This document shows positions 56,351 to 64,000 of a stretch of DNA of 64,000 nt, in pieces. The position numbers and the translations under genes are program-made. The notes under the pieces were generated by a model. It did no database searches. It was not told the origin of the DNA and was given only the letters and a program-made list of their open reading frames with translations. How positions within the stretch are numbered: position 1 is the stretch's first letter; the number at the start of each line of letters is the position of its first letter. Source of the stretch: Myxococcales bacterium (GTDB lineage: Bacteria > Myxococcota_A > Polyangia > Polyangiales > JADJMO01); assembly GCA_016709545.1 (NCBI GenBank), contig JADJMO010000001.1:496001-560000 (forward strand), written 5' to 3'.

Positions 56351-57040
56351 ATGGGTGACTTGCTGGCAGAGAAGGTCGGAGACATCGCGGCGCGTTCACC
56401 CCACGCGGCGCGGGTCCTCGAGCGCGCGGGCATCGACTACTGCTGCGGCGGCAAGCGCACGCTGGACGAAGCGTGCGCGCTCGCGAAGGTGGCGCCCACC
56501 GAGCTCCTGGCCGCGCTCGCCGATGCCCCGGCGGTCCCCGAGGGGGAGAACTTCGTCGAGATGCCGCTGGCCGCGCTGATCGACCACCTGCTCGAGACCC
56601 ACCACGTGTTCACCCGGGCGGCGCTCGCGCGGCTCGACGGCCTGTCGGCGAAGGTCGCGCGGGTGCACGGCGAGCGGCACCCCGAGGTCGTCGAGATCCG
56701 GCGGGCGTTCGAGGTGCTCCGCGACGATCTGACCGCGCACCTCTTCAAGGAGGAGAACATCCTGTTCCCCTACGTGCGCGGCAAGCTCGAGGGCCGGACG
56801 GGGATGATGCTCGACAGCGCCTCGGGGCCCATCCACGTGATGGACCACGAGCACGAGGAGACGGGCGAGATCCTGCGCGAGCTGCGGCGGCGGAGCGACG
56901 GGTACACGCCGCCCGTGGACGCGTGCGGCAGCTACCAGGCGCTCTACGCCGGCCTCGCCGAGCTCGAGGCGGACCTGCACCAGCACATCCACCTCGAGTC
57001 GAACATCCTGTTCCCCCGCACGATGGCGCTCGAGGAGTGA
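56351..57040 (+). CDS. Iron-sulfur repair di-iron protein (RIC/YtfE/ScdA)
   Basis: 229 residues. The N-terminal ScdA_N domain has the signature GIDYCCGGKRTLDEAC, and the C-terminal hemerythrin-like domain keeps its His/Glu ligands: LETHHVFTRAALAR, HLFKEENILFPYV, VMDHEHEETGEIL and HQHIHLESNILFPR. Repairs iron-sulfur clusters damaged by nitric oxide or oxidants, releasing or delivering iron. Its nearness to a DyP peroxidase gene (36 bases downstream) and to the nitrate reductase operon (2 kb further) suits a nitrosative and oxidative stress role. ATG at 56351. No NsrR or NnrS-type site was identified by eye. Confidence 0.95.
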   Translation: MGDLLAEKVGDIAARSPHAARVLERAGIDYCCGGKRTLDEACALAKVAPTELLAALADAPAVPEGENFVEMPLAALIDHLLETHHVFTRAALARLDGLSAKVARVHGERHPEVVEIRRAFEVLRDDLTAHLFKEENILFPYVRGKLEGRTGMMLDSASGPIHVMDHEHEETGEILRELRRRSDGYTPPVDACGSYQALYAGLAELEADLHQHIHLESNILFPRTMALEE

Positions 57041-57075
57041 CCGGCCGGCGGCGGCTTTGGTAGCTTCGGCGCACG

Positions 57076-57921
57076 ATGCGCAGCCAGCCAGGGATCCTCG
57101 CTCCTCTCCCCGCCGTCGGACGCTTCCTCGTGTACGGGCTCCGGGTCGGCGCAGACCTCACCGAAGCGCTCGCGAAGGTCGGCGCGCTGGTGATCGACGA
57201 CGGGATCGTCGTGGGCCTCGGCGCGCCGCTCGTCGCGGTCGATGGGCTGCGGCCGTTTCCCGCGCTCGCTGGGCCTGGCGTCGCGATTCCTTCCACCCAG
57301 GGCGCACTGTTCGCGTTCGTGCGCGGCGCCGACCCGGGGGAGGTGCTCGCTCGGGCGCGCGCGCTGTCGGACCAGCTCGGGGAGGGCTTCGTGCTCGACG
57401 AGGACGTGGCCACGTTCCAGTACGACGGCGGTCGCGATCTCACCGGTTACGAGGACGGTACGGAGAATCCAAGGGGTGCGCGCGCGGCCGAGGTCGCGCT
57501 CGGGACGGGCGGGGAGAGCTTCGTCTCCGTGCAGCGCTGGGTGCATGACCTCGCCGGCTTCGCGCGCCGATCGGCGGAGGCCCGCGACGCGATCGTCGGC
57601 CGCTCCCGCGAGACCAACGAGGAGCTCGCCGACGCGCCGGCCTCGGCCCACGTGAAGCGCGCGGCGCAGGAGAGCTTCGATCCGCCCTCCTTCCTCGTGC
57701 GACGCTCGATGCCGTTCGGCGACGTCGGCGAACACGGCCTCTACTTCGTCGCGTTCGGCGCCACGCTCGACCCGTTCGAGCGGATCCTCGCGCGCATGAT
57801 CGGCGCCGAGGACGGCGTGGTCGACGGCCTGTTCCAGCTCTCACGCCCGGTGTCGGGCGGGCACTACCTCTGCCCGCCGCTACGCGACGGTGGCAAGCTG
57901 GACCTCCCCGTCCTCGGGTGA
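57076..57921 (+). CDS. Dye-decolourising (DyP) peroxidase
   Basis: 281 residues. The distal catalytic motif is LTGYEDGTENPRG (GxxDG with Asp). The proximal haem-ligand His is in ASAHVKRAAQESF, followed by RRSMPFGD with the conserved Arg, then GLYFVAFGATLDPFERIL and the substrate-face block VDGLFQLSRPVSGGHYLCPP. Uses hydrogen peroxide to oxidise dyes, phenols or porphyrin-like compounds, with a haem cofactor. No twin-arginine signal and no ferritin-like cargo-loading tail is seen, so it is probably cytoplasmic and not encapsulin-bound. It follows the RIC gene by 35 bases, so the two are likely co-transcribed. ATG 57076. Confidence 0.93.
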   Translation: MRSQPGILAPLPAVGRFLVYGLRVGADLTEALAKVGALVIDDGIVVGLGAPLVAVDGLRPFPALAGPGVAIPSTQGALFAFVRGADPGEVLARARALSDQLGEGFVLDEDVATFQYDGGRDLTGYEDGTENPRGARAAEVALGTGGESFVSVQRWVHDLAGFARRSAEARDAIVGRSRETNEELADAPASAHVKRAAQESFDPPSFLVRRSMPFGDVGEHGLYFVAFGATLDPFERILARMIGAEDGVVDGLFQLSRPVSGGHYLCPPLRDGGKLDLPVLG

Positions 57922-57953
57922 GCCCGAGCCCCGCCGGCTGCTACCTTGCGGGG

Positions 57954-58748
57954 ATGCGCCTCGCGCCAGCGTTCGTCCTGGTCCTCGCCGCCTGCACGCC
58001 CACGGTCGTCGGGCCCTCCAGCGTCCCCACCCCGAGCGACCGGGACGGTGACGGCATCGTCGACAGCGCCGACCAGTGCCCAGACCAGCCCGAGGACTTC
58101 GACGGCTGGAAGGACGAGGACGGTTGCCCCGACCTGGACAACGACGGCGACGGGATCCCGGACGTCGTCGACAAGTGCCCGAGCGTTCCGGAGGACAAGG
58201 ACGGCTTCCAGGACGACGATGGGTGCCCCGACCCGGACAACGACGGCGACGGCCTCGCGGACGTGGACGACAAGTGCCCGAACGAGCCCGAGACGTACAA
58301 CGGGTACGAGGACGAGGACGGCTGTCCCGACAAGAACAAGGTGGTCATCGTCTCGTCGAACCCACCGATCGTGACGCGGGTCGAGTTCGACAAGGACTCG
58401 GCGGCGATCAAGCCCGCCGCGATCAACATCCTCGAGGCGGTGAAGGTCACCCTCGCCCAGCACCCCGAGATCGTCATGGTGCAGATCGAGGGCCACGCCG
58501 ACGGGCAGGAATCCCCGAAGGTGGCGCAGGCGCGCGCCGACGCCGTCCTGAAATGGCTGGTGCAGAAGGGCGCCGACGGCAAGCGGCTCCGGGCGAAGGG
58601 CTTCGCCGCCCACTGCCCCGTCGACCAGAAGCCCGAGCCCAACCGGCGCGTCGAGTTCAAGATCGTCCGGCTGGACACCGGACCGTCCACCGTCGAGCTC
58701 GGCTGCGCGCCCGCTACGGCCGCGGGGCTGGTGTCGGACCCGAAGTGA
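57954..58748 (+). CDS. OmpA-family lipoprotein with thrombospondin type 3 repeats
   Basis: 264 residues. Lipoprotein signal (LAPAFVLVLAACTPT), then three calcium-binding thrombospondin type-3-like repeats (DRDGDGIVDSADQCPDQPED, DNDGDGIPDVVDKCPSVPED and DNDGDGLADVDDKCPNEPET). The C-terminal OmpA domain (about 150-245) is VEFDKDSAAIKPAAINILEAV (in parts), with the peptidoglycan-binding segment IEGHADGQESPKVAQARADAV and RLRAKGFAAHCP. Anchors the outer membrane to peptidoglycan. ATG at 57954 gives the signal; it starts 32 bases after the DyP gene, convergent with the next gene after one base. A common protein in Myxococcota envelopes. Confidence 0.93.
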   Translation: MRLAPAFVLVLAACTPTVVGPSSVPTPSDRDGDGIVDSADQCPDQPEDFDGWKDEDGCPDLDNDGDGIPDVVDKCPSVPEDKDGFQDDDGCPDPDNDGDGLADVDDKCPNEPETYNGYEDEDGCPDKNKVVIVSSNPPIVTRVEFDKDSAAIKPAAINILEAVKVTLAQHPEIVMVQIEGHADGQESPKVAQARADAVLKWLVQKGADGKRLRAKGFAAHCPVDQKPEPNRRVEFKIVRLDTGPSTVELGCAPATAAGLVSDPK

Positions 58749-58749
58749 C

Positions 58750-59700
58750 CTAGAAGACGAACGGCACGTCGAGCATGAGGATCTTCATCTTCGCGCCGTC
58801 CATCGGGTCGTCGAGGCCCTGGAAGTAGGCGAGGCCTGGCCGCAGGACGTGGTCGTCGATCGGCAGGTTGAAGCGCACGCCGGCGCCGATCGTGGACTGC
58901 GCGCGCTTGCTGCTGTCCTTGTCGACGGCGGTGGGGGTCGAGAGCCAGCGCTGGTGGTGGAGCTCCGCGCTCACCGTGAGGAACGGCAGCACGCGGTAGC
59001 CGACGTGCAGCGCCGCCATCGAGTTGGTGCGCTTGTCGTCCTTCTCGAGGTCCGACCCCTTGGCGCGGATCAGCTCGAGGACGGTGAGGTCGACCTGTGC
59101 CGTCAGACCCTTGTCCACGTAGGCAACCGAGGCGCCGCCGATCGCCGCGAAATAGTTCATCGCGAAGAGGGCGTTGTCCATCCCCTGGCGCGCGTAGACG
59201 CCGGCGCCGACGGCGGCGGTCTTGGACAGGTCGGGCGTGTTGCCGCCGCCCGAGCCGAGCGGGAAGGTGAAGCCGAGGAACAGGTTCAGGCGCGTGTGGG
59301 GCGCGATCTCCGGGGCGAAAACCCCCGCGAGGAGCGGGTTCGAGAAGCCGGTCGCGGAGTCCTTGCCGTCCGGCGACACGCGCACGAACGCGGCGCGCGC
59401 CAGGATCGCGACGTCGGGGATGATCCGGTAGGCACCGGTCAGGACGCTGACCTGCGTCGAGCCGCCCTCCTGGAACACCTGGGTGCCGTCGAGGCGCACG
59501 ATGGTGATTGCCGGTGCGGGACGCATGACCCACGGGATCGAGTACCCCTGCTTCTTCTCGGCCGCGGAGGGCTTGGGCGCTTCGGTCTTGGTAGCGACCT
59601 CGGGCTTCGGCTCCTCGGTCTTCGGACCGGGTTCGTCCGCGAACGCTGGCGTGGCTAGCAGAGCGATGGCAGTAAGTGGCAGCAGTGCGCGCGGTTTCAT
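58750..59700 (-). CDS. Outer-membrane beta-barrel-like protein
   Basis: 316 residues. Signal peptide (ALLPLTAIALLATPAFA), a Lys/Glu/Pro linker to residue 50, then alternating amphipathic strands with Gly/aromatic turns (FLGFTFPLGSGGGNT, AAVGAGVYARQGMDNALF, GAGVRFNLPIDDHVLRPGLAY) that end in VPFVF, a C-terminal Phe typical of outer-membrane barrels. A pore or an assembly role cannot be told apart; it resembles generic 12- to 16-strand barrels seen in this lineage. ATG at 59700 (the start three codons after an upstream in-frame ATG run) makes the signal peptide standard. The next gene on this strand ends 28 bases upstream after frame correction. Confidence 0.8.
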   Translation of the reverse strand: MKPRALLPLTAIALLATPAFADEPGPKTEEPKPEVATKTEAPKPSAAEKKQGYSIPWVMRPAPAITIVRLDGTQVFQEGGSTQVSVLTGAYRIIPDVAILARAAFVRVSPDGKDSATGFSNPLLAGVFAPEIAPHTRLNLFLGFTFPLGSGGGNTPDLSKTAAVGAGVYARQGMDNALFAMNYFAAIGGASVAYVDKGLTAQVDLTVLELIRAKGSDLEKDDKRTNSMAALHVGYRVLPFLTVSAELHHQRWLSTPTAVDKDSSKRAQSTIGAGVRFNLPIDDHVLRPGLAYFQGLDDPMDGAKMKILMLDVPFVF

Positions 59701-59728
59701 GGTGCGCTCCTTCGAGGAGGACAAGGTT

Positions 59729-60552
59729 TCAGGGACGAAGAACGACGAGGACCGTGGTGGCGAGGCCCGCCACCACGAGGGTCCACCCGACCCGCGTCAG
59801 CGCGCGCGGGGTGGAGGGAACGCCGCGAGCACGAGCCCGCCGCCCAGCATCGGCGCGGCGGCGACCAGGACCCACGCCGGGCAGAGACGCAGCGCGGCGA
59901 GCGCGACCGCTCCACCCAACGCCGCGACCACGGGGGCCAGCCGACCGAGCAGGTGCGCGCCGTGCTTGCGGGTCGCGATCGTGCTGCGCACTGCACTCAC
60001 GGCTGAGAAGAAGCCGAACAGCCACACGAGCCAGCCAAAGAGCGCCTCCCTGGTGGCGACGCCGCCGGCCAGCGCCACGGGCACGCTGGTGCTCGACAGC
60101 GCGGCCGCCGCGAGGTGCTCGCCCACGGTGGTGCGCTCGGCGTCGAGCACGACGAGCACCGTCGTCGCCGCGCCGAGCACGGCCGGCAGGAACAGGAGGG
60201 TACGCAGCTCGGTGGTGCCGAGCCCGAACGCGACCGCCAGGACGATGGCGCCGACACTCGCGAGGGCGAGCAGGTTCCTCCGGGCTCGCGCCCCATCCTC
60301 GGTGCGGGCTCGCTTGCCGCGACGTCCCGCCGCGACGAGGGCGGGCTCGTGAGCGAGGAGCGCGCACGCGAAGCCCGCGACCAGGAGGCCGGACACGAGC
60401 GTCGGCCGACCCATGAGGAGGGCGGTGAGCAGCGGGAGCCCGAGCTGCGCATAGGCCCCGTGCTCCTTCGGAGCGAGGGACCGCTGCTTGCTCGAACCAA
60501 CCACGGCCGGGGCCATGTCCTGGTCTTGCGCTCGTCGCGGCCGGTCCTCCAT
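59729..60552 (-). CDS. YwiC-like membrane protein (one frameshift)
   Basis: About 274 residues after correction. It has the YwiC pattern KEHGAYAQLGLPLLTALLMG near residue 27, then six to eight hydrophobic helices (ALASVGAIVLAVAFGLG, LLFLPAVLGAATTVLVVLD, LFGWLVWLFGFFSAVSAVRS). One base is missing at about 59805, after FPPPRA; the other frame gives LTRVGWTLVVAGLATTVLVV and a stop at 59729. YwiC-like proteins accompany nitrate respiration genes in several bacteria, though their role is unknown. ATG at 60552, eight bases after the small nap gene, is chosen; ATG 60516 is an alternative. It is the last gene of the Nap operon in this window. Confidence 0.8.
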
Positions 60553-60560
60553 GACTTCGG

Positions 60561-60882
60561 TCAGTCTCGGGGCCCCTGGGCCTCGATGCGGACGACGCGA
60601 TACCCGGCGGGCTGGCGCAGGATGGTGTCGCACCACTCGCGGCCCTCGTGGCGGTAGCGCAGCTGGACCCCGTGGACCGCGCCCGTGGCGAGCGCGTGTT
60701 GGGCCCGCTCGAGCGACAGAGAGCGACTGGGCCTCGGCCGGCCGCTCGGCGCCGCCCTTGGTGGACACCGAGAGTAGCTCGGTGCACGCGCCCACGTCGG
60801 CGAACAGGCGCTCCACGAACGTGTCGTCGAGCACCGCGTCGTGGACCGGTGGCAGCGGCACGTCGTCGTCGATCTCATCCAC
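60561..60882 (-). CDS. Small protein of the Nap operon (one frameshift)
   Basis: About 106 residues after correction. It begins GTG at 60882 (DEIDDDVPLPPVHDAVLDD), overlapping the ferredoxin gene by eight bases. A frame change near 60725-60740, one extra base, separates GGAERPAEAQ from the second part (SLSLERAQHALATGAVHGV, RYRHEGREWCDTILRQPAG). No family is recognised. An acidic N-terminus and a compact alpha/beta C-terminus are visible. Small proteins in nap operons are often chaperones that bind the twin-arginine signal of the molybdenum subunit (NapD), but the sequence does not look like NapD, so this is only positional. Confidence 0.65.
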
Positions 60883-61327
60883 GGTGCACCTCCACGATCT
60901 CGAATGCCAGGACGGGCGCGGGGCAGACGGTGAGACAGACCCCACATCCGTCGCAGAGCGACTCGTCGACCCGGGGCCGACCGAGCGCGTCCACGACGAT
61001 GGCGTTTGGCAAGGGGCAGCGCTCCGCGCACGCCGAGCAGAACGAGCGATACGCGAGGCACGCGTCCGCTCGCACCCGCGCGACGCCCGCGAACGGCCGC
61101 GGGACAGGGCGGGGCGCCTGCGTCGGCGCGCCCACCGGCGTCCCGATCGACGAGGTCGGGACCGGCGCGACGTCGTGGAAGACCCTGAAGGTCGGCATCG
61201 GCGACGCCGGCGCGGACTTGCGTTGCGCGTAGAGGTCGTCGAGCGAGAAGGGCCTCGCCGCGGGTTCGGTGGGCGCCCGGCCGGGGAGCCACCCGAAGAG
61301 GTCACGACGCGAGACCTTCCCGGTCAC
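60875..61327 (-). CDS. NapF-like ferredoxin
   Basis: 150 residues. Starts GTG at 61327, overlapping the cytochrome stop by GTGA. The N-terminus VSRRDLFGWLPG is the NapF-type twin-Arg-like start. After a Pro-rich linker there are two cluster regions: CLAYRSFCSACAERCP (irregular, Cys x6 Cys x2 Cys x3 Cys) and the standard CDGCGVCLTVCP. NapF helps to assemble or mature periplasmic nitrate reductase in the cytoplasm. The irregular first cluster and the lack of a third 4Fe-4S site are shorter than E. coli NapF, so it is called NapF-like. Cytoplasmic or loosely membrane-bound. Confidence 0.8.
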   Translation of the reverse strand: MTGKVSRRDLFGWLPGRAPTEPAARPFSLDDLYAQRKSAPASPMPTFRVFHDVAPVPTSSIGTPVGAPTQAPRPVPRPFAGVARVRADACLAYRSFCSACAERCPLPNAIVVDALGRPRVDESLCDGCGVCLTVCPAPVLAFEIVEVHRG

Positions 61328-62088
61328 TGCGGGGCGCTCCAGCCCAAGGGGGCGAGCTTCTTGGTCGGGTGCGAGTCGGTGATCGACGCCGCGTGACACT
61401 GCACGCACTGCTGACGCCAGGGGTGGGTGGTGCGCATGCCCATCAGGCCGGTCGGGCCGTGGCAGCTCCCGCACTGGTCACGCATCCACGTGGAGTGCGG
61501 GATGGTCGGTGGCGCCGTAGGCTGGCCGCGCGTGCCGGCCGAGGGAGACGGCAGGCCGAGGAACGTGTTGCCCGCGACCTTCGCGGGTGTGCCACCAGGC
61601 CGCGGATCGCTGGCGGCGGCGTGGCACTGCACGCAACTGGTGTACGGCGGGTGGCTGATCCGCGGCGCGATCTTGTCGCCGATCTTGGCGCCGCTCGCGT
61701 GACAGGTCAGGCACGCGGGCGCGTCGAACTGCGCGATCGCGTGCGGCACGACCGGCGGCGCGCCGTCGTAGGCTCGCCGCTTCGCCCGCGCCGCGAGCGC
61801 CGCCATCTTGTCGGCGAGCGTCTGCGGCGGGACCTTGTCGTTTGCGGACACCGGGGGCGCGAGCTTGGCGAAGGCGCCCTGGTACATGTCCGCGTTGGGA
61901 CCGAAGCGCTGCTCGCGCATGTCGGCGTAGCTGCGCGCGCTGAGCGTGGTCGACGGCGCGGGCGGGCGCTGGGCGGCCTCGGCGCTCTCTTGCGCCGAGC
62001 CGCGGATGCCCGTGAAGAAGCCGATTCCCGCGACGGCGCAGATCGCCGCGACGCCGACCCAGAGGCCGCGCGCGTTCTCGGTGGTCAT
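61324..62088 (-). CDS. Tetrahaem NapB-like cytochrome subunit
   Basis: 254 residues. An N-terminal signal-anchor helix (LWVGVAAICAVAGIGFFTG) puts it at the periplasmic face. Four CxxCH haem sites are present (CLTCH, CVQCH, CGSCH, CVQCH). The central region resembles NapB, the di-haem electron donor of periplasmic nitrate reductase, in STWMRDQCGSCHGPTGLMGMRTTHPW, read in parts. NapB normally has two haems, so two extra sites are unusual and may replace the missing NapC-type quinol dehydrogenase. ATG at 62088 overlaps the NapA stop by ATGA, and its own stop overlaps the ferredoxin start by GTGA. Confidence 0.85.
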   Translation of the reverse strand: MTTENARGLWVGVAAICAVAGIGFFTGIRGSAQESAEAAQRPPAPSTTLSARSYADMREQRFGPNADMYQGAFAKLAPPVSANDKVPPQTLADKMAALAARAKRRAYDGAPPVVPHAIAQFDAPACLTCHASGAKIGDKIAPRISHPPYTSCVQCHAAASDPRPGGTPAKVAGNTFLGLPSPSAGTRGQPTAPPTIPHSTWMRDQCGSCHGPTGLMGMRTTHPWRQQCVQCHAASITDSHPTKKLAPLGWSAPQ

Positions 62089-64000
62089 CCGACCTTCCTC
62101 CGCAGCCTCACCGCGCACTTCTTGTAGTCGGGCTGCTTGGACAGGGGATCGTGGGCGTCGAGGGTGACCTTGTTGATGAGGATCGACTCGTCGAAGAACG
62201 GCACGAAGACCAGACCGCGCGGCGGCTTGCCTCGCCCGTCGATCCAGCAGGGGAGCTCCACCGACCCGCGACGGCTCTCCACGATCACGGTCTCGCCGTC
62301 GGCGATCCCGAGCTGCTTCGCGTCCTCGCGGTTCAGCTCCACGTAGGCCTGCGGCATGGAGTTGCGGAGCTGCGGGACGCGCATGGTCATCGAGCCCGTG
62401 TGCCAGTGCTCGATGACGCGCCCCGTGCAGAGCCAGAACGGGTACTCGCCGTCGGGCGACTCGGGCGGCGGATCGTAGGGGTGGAACCAGACGAGCGCGC
62501 GGTCGTCCTTGGTGACCGAGTGGTAGAACTGGATGTCCGCCTTGGTGGCGTAGGGATCGTCGAACTTGGCGAACCGGAACCGCGTCTCGCGCCAGCTGCC
62601 GTCCTTCTGCTGCACGACCGGCCAGCGCAGGCCGCGCGCCTTCACGTACTCCGCGTAGGGCGCGAGGTCCTTGTGCTTGAACCGCGAGAACTTGCGGTAC
62701 TCGTCGAACAGGCGCTGGTCCACGTTGACGTCGTAGTAGTGCTTCCACTCCCAGATGGGCACCTCCTTGCCCTGCGCGTCCTTGGTCTCGAACAAGAAGT
62801 GGCCGTCGTTGTCCTTCATGCCGGGGTGCCCGAGCTCGAGGAGCTTGTGGGCGACCGCGATCAGCTGCCAGCAGTCGTCGCGCGCCTCGCCCGGCGGGTC
62901 GACCATCTTGAACCACTGCTGGGTCCGCCGCTCGCTGTTGCCGAACATGCCGTTCTTCTCGACCCACATCGCGCTCGGCAGCACGAGGTCGGCGTGGCGC
63001 ACGGTCTCGGTCGGGTACACGTCGGAGACGATCAGGAACTTTCCGGGGATCTTGCGCGACGGGTAGAAGATCTCGTTGGTGTTGGGGAGCGACTGCCCGG
63101 GGTTGGTCACCTGCACCCAGAGCGTGTCGATCTCGCCGCCCTTCTCCTTGGGTGTGCAGAAGCTCCGCCACATGGCGACGGTGTGCAGGCCGGGCTTCTC
63201 GTTGATGCGACCCGGGGGGAGGTTCCACACCTCCTCCGCCTCCTTGCGGTGGGCAGGGTTGGCCACGACGAGCCCGCCCGGGAGACCGTGGGCCAGCGTG
63301 CCCACCTCGCGCACCGTGCCGCACGCCGACGGCTGACCGGTGAGGCTCGTCGGCGCGTCACCTGGCTTGCCGAAGTGCCCCGAGAGCAGGTGGACGCCGT
63401 GCACGAGGTCGTTGATGGCGGTGCCGCGGGTGTGCTGGTTCATGCCCATGCACCACAGGCTCGTGATGCGTAGGTCGCGACGGCCGAACAGCTCGCCGAG
63501 GAGGCGGATCTTGTCGGCGGGCACGCCGGAGATCTGCTCGACCTTCTCGGGCGTGTACTCGGCGATCGCCTTCTGCCACTCCTCGAACGTCATCGCCTGG
63601 CCGTCGAGCGTGGGCGGGTCGGTGCGCTTGCGGAAGTTGCAGTACTTGGCGACGAAGTCCTTGTCCCACGTGCCCTTCTGCACGAGGACGTTCATGATCC
63701 CGAGGGCGATCGCGAGGTCGGTCTGCGGCTTGAACGTGAGCACGTGCTGCGCGAACGCGCTCGATCGCGTGCGGCGCGTGTTGATGTCGATGATGGTGAT
63801 CTCGTCCCCGCGGGCGCGGCGGTCGAGGATGCGCGAGAACAGCACCGGGTGCATCTCGGCGGGGTTGTTCCCCCAGAGCACGATCACCTGGGCCGCGTCG
63901 AGGTCGTCGTAGCAGCCCGCCGGCTCGTCGACCCCGTACGTGGACAGGAACCCGGTGACCGCGCTCGCCATGCAGAGGCGCGCGTTGGGGTCGATCTGGT
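62085..64000 (-). CDS. napA: Periplasmic nitrate reductase catalytic subunit (partial)
   Basis: At least 638 residues of the molybdopterin-guanine-dinucleotide oxidoreductase; the N-terminus with the twin-Arg signal and 4Fe-4S Cys motif lies right of base 64000. The family blocks are clear: YDDLDAAQVIVLWGNNPAEMHPV, the block LRITSLWCMGMNQHTRGTA, HLLSGHFGKPGDAPTSLTGQPSACGTVREVG and FGNSERRTQQW (all in parts), and the C-terminal domain GYPFWLCTGRVIEHWHTGSMTMRVPQL (in parts). Reduces nitrate to nitrite in the periplasm. The stop overlaps the tetrahaem gene, so the operon runs napA, cytochrome, ferredoxin, small protein, YwiC. A dissimilatory role in nitrate use or redox balancing fits. Confidence 0.95.
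   Translation of the reverse strand, partial: QIDPNARLCMASAVTGFLSTYGVDEPAGCYDDLDAAQVIVLWGNNPAEMHPVLFSRILDRRARGDEITIIDINTRRTRSSAFAQHVLTFKPQTDLAIALGIMNVLVQKGTWDKDFVAKYCNFRKRTDPPTLDGQAMTFEEWQKAIAEYTPEKVEQISGVPADKIRLLGELFGRRDLRITSLWCMGMNQHTRGTAINDLVHGVHLLSGHFGKPGDAPTSLTGQPSACGTVREVGTLAHGLPGGLVVANPAHRKEAEEVWNLPPGRINEKPGLHTVAMWRSFCTPKEKGGEIDTLWVQVTNPGQSLPNTNEIFYPSRKIPGKFLIVSDVYPTETVRHADLVLPSAMWVEKNGMFGNSERRTQQWFKMVDPPGEARDDCWQLIAVAHKLLELGHPGMKDNDGHFLFETKDAQGKEVPIWEWKHYYDVNVDQRLFDEYRKFSRFKHKDLAPYAEYVKARGLRWPVVQQKDGSWRETRFRFAKFDDPYATKADIQFYHSVTKDDRALVWFHPYDPPPESPDGEYPFWLCTGRVIEHWHTGSMTMRVPQLRNSMPQAYVELNREDAKQLGIADGETVIVESRRGSVELPCWIDGRGKPPRGLVFVPFFDESILINKVTLDAHDPLSKQPDYKKCAVRLRRKVG

Noticed and set aside
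59754..59776. Strong hairpin GTGGTGGCG-AGGCC-CGCCACCAC as a terminator
   Set aside because: It falls inside the frame-corrected end of the YwiC-like gene (AGLATT region) and has no T tract.

Overview
The window is very GC-rich, almost wholly coding, with short gaps and strong G/C bias at third codon positions. Several Ser/Thr kinases, FHA, PilZ and GGDEF proteins, many Cys-lipoproteins with Asp/Thr/Gly- or Ala/Pro-rich linkers, an AgmX-type secreted protein and multihaem cytochromes point to a predatory/soil Myxococcota, most likely Polyangiales (inference from gene content, not from a marker gene).

Layout. 0-8.3 kb: an RND efflux operon (adaptor plus two permeases, minus strand) divergent from an OmpR-type regulator/histidine kinase pair. 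8.4-17.1 kb: a GT4 glycosyltransferase, a secreted starch-binding-like protein, a GH13 amylase fused to a radical SAM/SPASM domain, a membrane protein, a RAYT-like HUH transposase and a SUKH protein. 17.1-26.5 kb: a membrane Ser/Thr kinase and a four-gene amidoligase-type operon (transglutaminase/DUF2126, circularly permuted ATP-grasp, alpha-E, GATase-transglutaminase fusion). 26.6-38.1 kb: signalling proteins (FHA, PilZ-AMIN, TPR-like, two kinases, FHA-GGDEF), lipoproteins, an adenylation-like enzyme, and the only real non-coding stretch (34.55-35.06 kb), which holds a tRNA-like fold and an 86-bp repeat. 38.1-43.3 kb: an octahaem cytochrome, a CBM9-like lipoprotein and a VIT/vWA protein. 43.4-48.6 kb: five overlapping genes built around a DUF692/MNIO iron enzyme and a TIGR04222-type membrane protein with a Cys-(Gly)5 repeat tail. 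48.6-59.7 kb: AgmX-like protein, SDR, acyl-CoA carboxylase beta subunit, a membrane glycosyltransferase/CDP-alcohol transferase/GT4 group, a RIC di-iron repair protein next to a DyP peroxidase, an OmpA-type lipoprotein and a beta-barrel-like protein. 59.7-64 kb: a periplasmic nitrate reductase operon running off the right edge.

The two most original loci are the MNIO operon, which looks like a post-translational modification system whose substrate could be the Cys-rich tail of a membrane protein, and the GH13-radical SAM fusion.

Caution on sequence quality: about a dozen otherwise well-conserved genes carry single-base frame breaks, mostly in short G/C runs, and each restores family-typical protein when one base is added or removed. 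I read these as consensus errors rather than gene decay. Gene ends below are given after joining the frames, and each break is located.
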